Positions 1 to 6,010 of a stretch of DNA of 9,383 nucleotides are shown here, in pieces; positions within the stretch are counted from its first letter, which is position 1; every line of letters starts with the position of its first letter. The stretch is from assembly GCA_013214445.1 (NCBI GenBank), contig JABSPG010000130.1, forward strand, positions 1-9,383, given 5' to 3'. The notes under the pieces are model-generated. The model ran no database searches and was not told the DNA's origin. It was given only the letters and a program-made list of their open reading frames with translations. Source of the stretch: Ekhidna sp. GTDB lineage: Bacteria > Bacteroidota > Bacteroidia > Cytophagales > Cyclobacteriaceae. A program made the position numbers and the translations under genes.

Positions 1-527
1 GCTGCTTTCTGATGTGATTCCACCGCAAACTGATTTGCATCTTCTGCCGATATATTGAAGTCTTTTGCTACTTCCTCAGCAGTAAGGCCCATATTCAAAT
101 AATAATCTGGGTGCTTTTCCGCAATCTTCCAGTTCAATGCTGCCTTGTATCCCATCATAGGAACCAATGACATAGATTCAGTTCCTCCAGCAATGATACA
201 GTCAGCGGTTCCAGAGTGAACCCTTGCGCATGCCAAGTGAATGGCCTCCAATCCAGATCCACAATATCTATTGATGATCATTCCAGGTACGGAAACTGGC
301 AGTGAAAGCAATGAAATATATCTTCCCATCTGCAGTCCTTGTTCTGCTTCTGGAATCGCGTTACCAACGATTAAGTCATCTACTCTTGAAGCGTCAAAGT
401 CTTTTACCGATCCAACCAAATGCTTAATTACATCTGCGGCCAGATCATCTGGTCTGTAAAAACGGAATCCGCCTTTTTTTGCTCGGCCTACTGCTGACCT
501 GTATCCTGCTACTATATATGCATTCAT
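1..527 (-). CDS. fadA: Acetyl-CoA C-acyltransferase (thiolase), N-terminal part, cut by left edge
   Basis: This is the last enzyme of the beta-oxidation spiral: it cleaves 3-ketoacyl-CoA with CoA to acetyl-CoA and a shortened acyl-CoA. About 175 codons are visible, beginning MNAYIVAGYRSAVGRAKKG, a standard thiolase N-terminus. The nucleophilic cysteine lies at residue 89 in the motif NRYCGSGLEAIH, followed by AGGTESMS, typical of the thiolase N-terminal domain. The C-terminal half with the catalytic His and second Cys lies beyond the window, so intactness cannot be judged. The ATG at 527 is chosen because the protein aligns from there; an ATG at 523 is out of frame. It starts 32 bp after the fadN stop on the same strand, so the two are almost certainly co-transcribed, and their products probably form a trifunctional complex. 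A biosynthetic acetyl-CoA acetyltransferase is the alternative, but the operon favours the degradative enzyme. Confidence 0.93.
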   Translation of the reverse strand, partial: MNAYIVAGYRSAVGRAKKGGFRFYRPDDLAADVIKHLVGSVKDFDASRVDDLIVGNAIPEAEQGLQMGRYISLLSLPVSVPGMIINRYCGSGLEAIHLACARVHSGTADCIIAGGTESMSLVPMMGYKAALNWKIAEKHPDYYLNMGLTAEEVAKDFNISAEDANQFAVESHQKA

Positions 528-559
528 ATTTTCAATGTTTTATTTATCAATGGGTAAAA

Positions 560-2941
560 TCAGTTTCTCAAAGGTTTCCCTTTGAATAAAATACTCTGGA
601 TTCTCTCGAGTGTCTTTGGCTCTCCGCATAAACTTAAGAATGCCTCGCGCTCAAGATCCAGTAGGTATTGCTCAGAAACTTTAGTAGGAGCAGATAGATC
701 TCCGCCCGCCATGATCCAAGCTAGTTTTTGACCGATCTTTTGATCGTGCTCTGATAGGTAACTTCCATATCTCATGCCGCTGATACCGGCATGGAACATA
801 GCCAACGCTGATTTTCCTTGAACTTTTATGTCTTTACGTTCCACCGGCTGAGTGTATCCTGCCTCTGAAAGTGCAATAACCTTATCTTTTGCATCTGTCA
901 AAAGACGAGTTCTATTCAAGGTAATTTCATCTCCACCCCTCAGAATGTTCATTTTACGTGCTTCAGCTGCTGAGGTGGCCACCTTAGCTGTCGCGATATT
1001 CATAAAGTACTCTTGAAGGGTGTTCAATTCCGGATCTCCCGGAGTAAAATCATCTGCTGCGCGCATAGTCAGCTCTTTGGTGCCACCACCGCCTGGGATT
1101 AGACCAACACCTACTTCCACTAAGCCTACGTATGACTCAGCGTGTGCTTGAATGGCATCACAGTGTAGTGATAGCTCACATCCACCACCTAGTACCAGAC
1201 CAGAAGTTGCAGCAACCACAGGTACGGTAGAGAATCTTGCTTTGGTCATGGTGTTTTGGAACGTGCGCACCATGAGATCAATTTCATCAAACTCCTGGTC
1301 TACTGCATACATAAATAGCATTGCCAGATTTGCTCCTGCAGAAAAATTCTGACCCTCATTTCCAATTACAACACCACGGTAGTCTTTTTCGGCCATGGTG
1401 ATAGCTGTGTTGATCCCCTCGATTACGTCTGCATCAACCGAGTTCATTTTCGTATGAAACTCTAGGTTCAATACCCCGTCACCAATGTCATAAATCGTTG
1501 CGCCTGGTTTCTCCCAAACCACATTACTCTCTTTGAATGCATCGAGAAACACGAGTCCTTCAGTACCAGGAATTACCTTATATGATTTGGAAGGAATATC
1601 ATAGTACATCTTTTTCCCTCCTTGGTAAGTATAGAAGCTCTCATGACCAGCTGCTACCATTTCTTCTACCCATGATGCCGGCTCGAATCCGGCCTCCTTC
1701 ATCTGAGATAAAATCTGCTTGGTTCCCATGGCATCCCAAGTTTCAAATGGACCCATCTCCCATGCAAAACCTGCAGCCACCGCTTGGTCGATTCTGAAAA
1801 GCTCATCAGCGATTTCAGGGATTCTGTAAGAGCAGTATTTGAAAAGATCAAAGAAGGTCTTGCGGTAGAAATCTCCCTCCGCACCTTTCAAAGCAATTGC
1901 AATTTGCAGCCTCTTCTTCAAATCCTCAACGTTCTTGGTTTTGTCTAGAACATCAAGCTTGGATTTTTTCTTTGACTCGTATTCAAAAGTCTTGAGGTTT
2001 AGCTCAAGAATTTCTTTCTTCCCATCCGTTACTGTCTTCTTGTAAAAACCTTGCTTGGTTTTATCTCCCAACCATTTACGTTTGTGGAGCTCTTCTACAA
2101 TTCCAGGTAACTTGAATCGTTCCTTTGACTCGTCATTGGCCAGTGCAGCATAAAGATTATTAGCCACATTGACTGTGGTATCTAGACCAACTAAGTCAGA
2201 GGTTCTAAATGTTGCCGATTTTGCCCTTCCGATTACCGGACCAGTTAGTTTGTCGATTTCTCCCACAGAAAAATCTGTCTCTGAAATCGCATGCATGCCG
2301 GACATCATAGAGTATACACCTATTCTATTCGCAATAAATGCAGGAGTGTCTTTACAAAGTACGGTCTCTTTACCTAGATAAAGGTCTCCGTAATTCATGA
2401 AGAATTCGGTAATCTCAGGATCGGTTTTCTCTGTTGGAATGATCTCCAATAATCGTAGGTATCTTGGAGGATTGAAAAAGTGCGTACCGCAGAAGTGCTT
2501 TTGGAAATCTTCACTTCTACCATCCAGCATTAGGTTAATGGGAATTCCTGAAGTATTTGAAGTGATTAGTGTTCCAGGGGTTCTATGCTGTTCAACTTTC
2601 TCAAAAAGTGACTTCTTGATTTCAAGGTTTTCAACCACCACTTCGATGATCCAATCCACATCCTTGATTTTGGAGAGATCATCGTCAAAATTCCCAGTAG
2701 AAATCAACTTTGCAGTTGACTTGTTGTAAAGTGGTGAAGGATTGGATTTTATAGCCGTTTGCAGCGCATCATTTACCAGCTTATTTCTGGCTGCTGGATT
2801 ACTCTGCTGATTTTCATCCAGATCTCTGGGAACTATATCAAGTAATACTACTTCCACGCCAATATTGGCAAAGTGGCAAGCGATCCTCGATCCCATAATT
2901 CCAGATCCCAATACGGCTGCTTTCTTAATGGTTCGTTTCAT
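560..2941 (-). CDS. fadN: Fused 3-hydroxyacyl-CoA dehydrogenase / enoyl-CoA hydratase, FadN type
   Basis: This cytosolic bifunctional beta-oxidation enzyme of 793 residues hydrates trans-2-enoyl-CoA and oxidises the resulting 3-hydroxyacyl-CoA with NAD. The dehydrogenase comes first: the Rossmann motif GSGIMG is at residues 12-17 with the NAD-ribose acidic residue at D35, and GTHFFNP carries the catalytic His154 paired with Glu166. The dehydrogenase C-terminal domain spans roughly 195-410. The crotonase domain follows from about 480, with oxyanion-hole segments FSAGANL (533-539) and LGGGCEL (584-590) and both catalytic glutamates, E589 and E609. This order is the reverse of E. coli FadB/FadJ and matches Bacillus subtilis FadN, including nearly equal length and the same C-terminal GKPLRN. 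All key residues are present, so the enzyme should be active on both sites. It sits 33 bp after the MarR-type gene and 32 bp before the thiolase gene. The ATG at 2941 places the Rossmann motif at the usual distance from the N-terminus. Confidence 0.95.
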   Translation of the reverse strand: MKRTIKKAAVLGSGIMGSRIACHFANIGVEVVLLDIVPRDLDENQQSNPAARNKLVNDALQTAIKSNPSPLYNKSTAKLISTGNFDDDLSKIKDVDWIIEVVVENLEIKKSLFEKVEQHRTPGTLITSNTSGIPINLMLDGRSEDFQKHFCGTHFFNPPRYLRLLEIIPTEKTDPEITEFFMNYGDLYLGKETVLCKDTPAFIANRIGVYSMMSGMHAISETDFSVGEIDKLTGPVIGRAKSATFRTSDLVGLDTTVNVANNLYAALANDESKERFKLPGIVEELHKRKWLGDKTKQGFYKKTVTDGKKEILELNLKTFEYESKKKSKLDVLDKTKNVEDLKKRLQIAIALKGAEGDFYRKTFFDLFKYCSYRIPEIADELFRIDQAVAAGFAWEMGPFETWDAMGTKQILSQMKEAGFEPASWVEEMVAAGHESFYTYQGGKKMYYDIPSKSYKVIPGTEGLVFLDAFKESNVVWEKPGATIYDIGDGVLNLEFHTKMNSVDADVIEGINTAITMAEKDYRGVVIGNEGQNFSAGANLAMLFMYAVDQEFDEIDLMVRTFQNTMTKARFSTVPVVAATSGLVLGGGCELSLHCDAIQAHAESYVGLVEVGVGLIPGGGGTKELTMRAADDFTPGDPELNTLQEYFMNIATAKVATSAAEARKMNILRGGDEITLNRTRLLTDAKDKVIALSEAGYTQPVERKDIKVQGKSALAMFHAGISGMRYGSYLSEHDQKIGQKLAWIMAGGDLSAPTKVSEQYLLDLEREAFLSLCGEPKTLERIQSILFKGKPLRN

Positions 2942-2974
2942 GTTAGTGTTTATGCTATCTATTTTAAATGTGGT

Positions 2975-3469
2975 TTATTGATTATGTACCAGCCCACTGC
3001 TGGCAAATTCTTCGGATATCTGTTCGGCTACCTTGTCAAACAAAGAAGGTTCGTCAACAATTTCATTGATGGTACTTAGTACTTTAAAAAAGTCACCAAG
3101 TTTATCGGAAGGAACAAGGTTTCTCACTTTTGAATTGAATTCTCTTACGGCCCGTCTGGACAGTTCCCTTTTTTCTTTTCCTAAATCAGACAGAAAAATT
3201 CTCACAGATCTGCCGTCAGTTGGGTCTTTCTCTCGGTAAACCCAATTCTTCTCTTCCATGGCTTTAAGCATGCGGGTCAAGCTGCGAGATTCCATACCTA
3301 GAAGCGGAGCAATCTTTGTTGCTGGAGTTCCATTCTCTACATCAATATTGAGCAGCACAAATCCAGTAGAGGCTGTAATATCATACTTTGCACCAAATTG
3401 GTTATACATCCTCGAAATGCTGTGCCACAATCCTTTTATATTGTAATCGACCGTTTCTTCTCTTTTCAT
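2975..3469 (-). CDS. MarR-family transcriptional regulator of the fad operon
   Basis: The product is a predicted dimeric winged-helix DNA-binding protein of 164 residues. The recognition helix falls around residues 59-75 (MESRSLTRMLKAMEEKN), and the beta-wing carries the MarR signature DPTDGRSVRIFLSDLG at 82-97. The first and last helices would form the dimer interface. It is the first gene of a leftward operon with fadN and fadA, so it most likely senses an acyl-CoA or fatty acid and controls beta-oxidation and itself; the ligand is inference. The frame stays open upstream to a TTG at 3499, with ATGs at 3478, 3475 and 3469. I chose 3469 because MKREETVDYNIK looks like the natural N-terminus of this family and because a putative promoter core lies just upstream at 3488-3495; starting at 3499 would place that core inside the gene. 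Confidence 0.9.
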   Translation of the reverse strand: MKREETVDYNIKGLWHSISRMYNQFGAKYDITASTGFVLLNIDVENGTPATKIAPLLGMESRSLTRMLKAMEEKNWVYREKDPTDGRSVRIFLSDLGKEKRELSRRAVREFNSKVRNLVPSDKLGDFFKVLSTINEIVDEPSLFDKVAEQISEEFASSGLVHNQ

Positions 3470-3487
3470 CCGCATCATACTATAATC

Positions 3488-3517
3488 CAAATATAGCAAA
3501 TTTGTTATGCATGCATA
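3488..3517 (-). promoter_or_regulatory. Putative promoter of the marR-fadN-fadA operon
   Basis: Read on the minus strand, TATATTTG at 3495-3488 matches the Bacteroidota -7 consensus TAnnTTTG exactly. Eighteen bases further upstream TATG (3517-3514) is a three-of-four match to the -33 element TTTG. Transcription would begin near 3482, giving a leader of about 13 bases before the ATG at 3469. The match is short and the region is A/T-rich, so chance is possible. Confidence 0.45.
3493..3517. promoter_or_regulatory. Two overlapping palindromes, candidate MarR operator
   Basis: TATGCATGCATA at 3506-3517 is a perfect 12-bp palindrome. Overlapping it by three bases, ATAGCAAATTTGTTAT at 3493-3508 is a 16-bp inverted repeat with a single mismatched pair. 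Both lie between the two putative promoter elements of the marR gene and in the 89-bp gap to the divergent gene at 3559. MarR dimers usually bind such palindromes over their own promoter, so autoregulation, and possibly control of the divergent gene, is a reasonable inference. Confidence 0.45.
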
Positions 3518-3558
3518 CTATTTTTTCCTCGAAAGGCATTTAGACATAGATTCGAGGC

Positions 3559-4116
3559 ATGACGGATAACCATATACCTAAGGATTTTCACTCTTTTGAA
3601 TCTGATGCTCCTTTTGAAAGATGCATTCAGTGCAATAAGTATCTATTGGATGATGATACGGAGTACATCATCGAGAAAGCAGTAAAAAATTATGAAAGGT
3701 ATGAAGCAAAGGATGTAGTCTTTGATTATGCGATCTGCATGGATTGCGCAGAGGAAATGCGCAAAGAAATTTCCAAGGAGTCATGGCAAAGTATGATGAA
3801 TTACTTCCAACAAAACATGGATGTTCATGCCAGATTGCAGATGCAAAATCAGAGTCCCACTGAAAATCTAAGTAAATGCATGATCAAAAACACACACATG
3901 GATCAATGCAGTGAATATCAAATCTATGCACATTGTCGCGGCAACAAGCTAAATATGGAAAATCCTCCTTATATGATTTCAGGAGAAGTGATGGAGGAGC
4001 TGATACCACTTCTTTCCGAAAAGACCATTGACGAAATGAACGGTTTTATGAATAAGCACTTTTCGCCCGATCCATCACTGATGGAACCTATCCCCCCTAG
4101 ATTGGTTTTGCTTTAG
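3559..4116 (+). CDS. Conserved-looking cysteine-rich protein of unknown function
   Basis: I do not recognise this 185-residue soluble protein. It has no signal peptide or membrane segment. Two CxxC pairs (C22/C25 in CIQC and C60/C63 in CMDC) are spaced like a four-cysteine zinc ribbon or treble-clef knuckle. A second group of single cysteines follows at 107, 117 and 126, with His113 and His125 close by, which could form another metal site. The region between is rich in acidic and Met/Gln residues. It is transcribed divergently from the fad regulator across 89 bp, so it may share the palindromic operator, but no functional link to fatty-acid oxidation is visible. Its stop codon overlaps that of the convergent PLP-enzyme gene by 4 bp. 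The ATG at 3559 is the only good start before the first CxxC. Codon use resembles its neighbours, supporting a real gene. Confidence 0.8.
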   Translation: MTDNHIPKDFHSFESDAPFERCIQCNKYLLDDDTEYIIEKAVKNYERYEAKDVVFDYAICMDCAEEMRKEISKESWQSMMNYFQQNMDVHARLQMQNQSPTENLSKCMIKNTHMDQCSEYQIYAHCRGNKLNMENPPYMISGEVMEELIPLLSEKTIDEMNGFMNKHFSPDPSLMEPIPPRLVLL

Positions 4117-5360
4117 CTCTCAAGGGCTTGTTCAATATCCCAAATTAAATCCTGAGCATCCTCTACTCCGACCGAAAGACGAACCAAATTATCTGTTATT
4201 CCATACTTACTTCGATCGTGTGGATCTACCCCTGCATGTGTCATAGATGCAGGATGCTGTGCCAATGATTCGGTGCTTCCAAGGCTGACCGCCAATTTTA
4301 TGAGTTTCAGATTATTTAGAAACTTGAATGCCTCTTCCTCGCCACCTTCCAAGATAATGGACAACATAGCACCAGCTGATTTGTATTGTTTATCAAAAAT
4401 TTCCTTTTCTCGGGTGCCAGCTTCGATCGCTCCCAGATAGTGGATGGTCTTCACCTTCGGATGGTTCACTATGGAATCGTATACAGATTTGGCATTTCTT
4501 GCTTGTTGCTCCATTCGTACTTTCAAAGTCTCCAAACTACGCAGCAACAACCAGCCCGTCCATGGTCCCGCCATGTTGCCTAGAAATGTTCTCATGCCTT
4601 TCACTTGTGCAATTAACTCCTTGCTCCCTAAACAAGCTCCGGCTATCACATCACTGTGTCCACCGATATATTTCGTTGCAGAGTATAAAACTAAATCTGC
4701 GCCATGTTTTAGAGGATGTTGCCAAAGAGGGCCCATGTAGGTATTATCCACAGCTACGAGGACTTTCTCATCAATTGAAAATTCCTTTGCAATTGCACTA
4801 CACATCTCAAGGTCAATGAGGTCATTGGTAGGATTCGCTGGAGTTTCTACATAGATCATTTTTAGTCGGTCTGCATAGCCACTATCTTTTATCATCTGAT
4901 GAATCTCCTCTCTAGTTTGGTGCGGATCAAAACCCAACACATTTATTCCAAACGTAGGAAGCATATGCTTTACAAAATGATCAGTACCTCCATAAATTGG
5001 ATTGCTATGCACAATTAGATCTCCCGGTTTTAGGAATTGCAGCAGTACAGTAGTAATTGCCCCCATTCCACTTTCGAAAACAGCAGCTTCTTCCGCTTGA
5101 TCCCAAAGACAAAGTCGATTCTCGAGAATCTCGAGATCTGGATTATTCAGTCTACTATAAATCAAACCTGGTTCTTCACCGTCTTCTTTTTCTCTCAGGC
5201 CATAGGCTTGTTCGAAAAATGCTTTGCCTTCTTCCGCTTTTTCAAAGACAAATGTTGACGTTTGAAAAATAGGGGGTTTAATAGCTCCCTCGGACAGTGA
5301 AGGTTTAAATCCGTAGGACATCATTAAACTCTCGGGACTCATCTTTCTCATATCTATCAT
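4113..5360 (-). CDS. PLP-dependent Cys/Met metabolism enzyme (cystathionine gamma-synthase / methionine gamma-lyase family)
   Basis: This 415-residue fold-type I PLP enzyme acts on sulfur amino acids in the cytosol. The Schiff-base lysine is K230 in YSATKYIGGHSD; D205 in VAVDNTY would contact the pyridine nitrogen; Y68 and R70 in IYSRLNNP bind the phosphate of the neighbouring subunit; SGMGA (97-101) forms the phosphate cup; Y123 in NPIYGGT stacks on the cofactor; and R394 in VRLSVG holds the substrate carboxylate. All are intact. The exact reaction is uncertain. Bona fide methionine gamma-lyases typically have Cys after YG (YGCT), whereas this one has YGGT, as in cystathionine gamma-lyases and synthases. 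An insertion rich in Glu at about 53-66 precedes the YSR motif. The divergent Lrp-type gene across 176 bp suggests amino-acid-responsive, probably catabolic use, which favours a lyase; that is inference. The ATG at 5360 is the first in frame. Confidence 0.9.
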   Translation of the reverse strand: MIDMRKMSPESLMMSYGFKPSLSEGAIKPPIFQTSTFVFEKAEEGKAFFEQAYGLREKEDGEEPGLIYSRLNNPDLEILENRLCLWDQAEEAAVFESGMGAITTVLLQFLKPGDLIVHSNPIYGGTDHFVKHMLPTFGINVLGFDPHQTREEIHQMIKDSGYADRLKMIYVETPANPTNDLIDLEMCSAIAKEFSIDEKVLVAVDNTYMGPLWQHPLKHGADLVLYSATKYIGGHSDVIAGACLGSKELIAQVKGMRTFLGNMAGPWTGWLLLRSLETLKVRMEQQARNAKSVYDSIVNHPKVKTIHYLGAIEAGTREKEIFDKQYKSAGAMLSIILEGGEEEAFKFLNNLKLIKLAVSLGSTESLAQHPASMTHAGVDPHDRSKYGITDNLVRLSVGVEDAQDLIWDIEQALES

Positions 5361-5439
5361 TCTTGTTTGAGCTGCTCTGCAAATGCTATGATTTAGACCA
5401 GCAAAGATTTATAATTCACGTAAGCTGATTGATCTATCT

Positions 5440-5454
5440 ACTATTGTCAATAGT
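5440..5454. promoter_or_regulatory. Perfect 15-bp palindrome, candidate Lrp operator
   Basis: ACTATTG-T-CAATAGT is a perfect 7-1-7 inverted repeat near the middle of the 176-bp gap between the divergent PLP-enzyme and lrp-type genes. Lrp/AsnC regulators typically bind sites of about 15 bp with dyad symmetry and often control a divergent neighbour as well as themselves. Position and size fit this, but the bound protein is inferred from location only. The rest of the gap is A/T-rich, with a weaker TTAGA/TCTAA inverted repeat at 5487-5503 that could be a second half-conserved site. Confidence 0.5.
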
Positions 5455-5492
5455 CATAGAAAATAAACACTGTAATAATTCAAATTTTAGAT

Positions 5493-5500
5493 TATCTTTC
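5493..5500 (+). promoter_or_regulatory. Weak candidate -7 element for the lrp-type gene
   Basis: TATCTTTC matches the Bacteroidota -7 consensus TAnnTTTG in all but the last position and would give a leader of about 30 bases. No TTTG is found at the expected -33 distance, so this is tentative. Confidence 0.2.
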
Positions 5501-5536
5501 TAATGTTCATAAAAATTCAATTGAGGTTTAGAATAT

Positions 5537-6010
5537 ATGATTGATGAGGTAGACAAAAGAATAGTCGCCCTTCTTCAGAAAGATGGAAAGTTGACGATGA
5601 AGGAGCTCAGTGCTCAGCTTGGACTAAGTATTACACCAATTTATGAGCGAATCAAAAGGTTGGAACGAAATAAAGTAATCAATGGATATCACGCTAGTGT
5701 GGATCCTAAGGCTGCTGGTTTTGGTCTGGAAGTGTTTTTGTCAATAACCATGGAATTTCATAAAGCAGAAATGCTCCAAGAATTTGAAGGGGCAGTCAGG
5801 AAGATACCAGAGGTTTTAGAATGTTATCATCTAACTGGGAGTTTCGATTTCCTTGTTAAAGTTCTAGTGAGAGATATGGATGAATATGCAGAATTTGCGA
5901 GTAAGAAACTTGCCAAACTCAACAACATCAGATTGGTTCAGAGTCTCATGGTTCTGAAGAAGGTAAAGCACACGCATGTGCTTCCTCTAGTTGATGAAAT
6001 CTCCTCTTAG
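5537..6010 (+). CDS. Lrp/AsnC-family transcriptional regulator
   Basis: This 157-residue regulator has the family's standard length and two domains. An N-terminal winged helix-turn-helix occupies about residues 3-50, with LTMKELSAQLGLS as the first helix and turn and TPIYERIKRLE as the recognition helix, followed by the linker strand NGYHASVDP. The C-terminal RAM ligand-binding and oligomerisation domain spans roughly 64-143, with the effector-loop motif TGSFDFLVKV at 100-109. It would form dimers to octamers and respond to an amino acid. Because it is divergent from a sulfur-amino-acid PLP enzyme, methionine or a related amino acid is a plausible effector and that gene the likely target; this is inference. 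GAGG about ten bases before the ATG at 5537 is a weak ribosome-binding site. Its last 24 bp overlap the 3' end of the convergent TPR gene. Confidence 0.93.
   Translation: MIDEVDKRIVALLQKDGKLTMKELSAQLGLSITPIYERIKRLERNKVINGYHASVDPKAAGFGLEVFLSITMEFHKAEMLQEFEGAVRKIPEVLECYHLTGSFDFLVKVLVRDMDEYAEFASKKLAKLNNIRLVQSLMVLKKVKHTHVLPLVDEISS

Noticed and set aside
241..459. Plus-strand open frame opposite the thiolase gene
   Set aside because: It is antisense to a clear thiolase with catalytic Cys89 and has no recognisable features; the same applies to other open frames opposite fadN, the PLP enzyme and the TPR gene.
3470..3499. N-terminal extension of the MarR-type gene to a TTG at 3499, or starts at ATG 3478/3475
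   Set aside because: The extension would run through a good TAnnTTTG promoter core and its residues do not look like part of the family; ATG 3469 gives a natural N-terminus.
3519..3526. TATTTTTT as -7 element of the gene at 3559
   Set aside because: It lacks the final G, and the nearest TTTG is only 14 bases upstream; in such A/T-rich DNA it is not distinguishable from chance.
5517..5524. TCAATTGA palindrome just before the lrp-type gene
   Set aside because: Only 8 bp and A/T-rich; likely by chance compared with the 15-bp palindrome at 5440.
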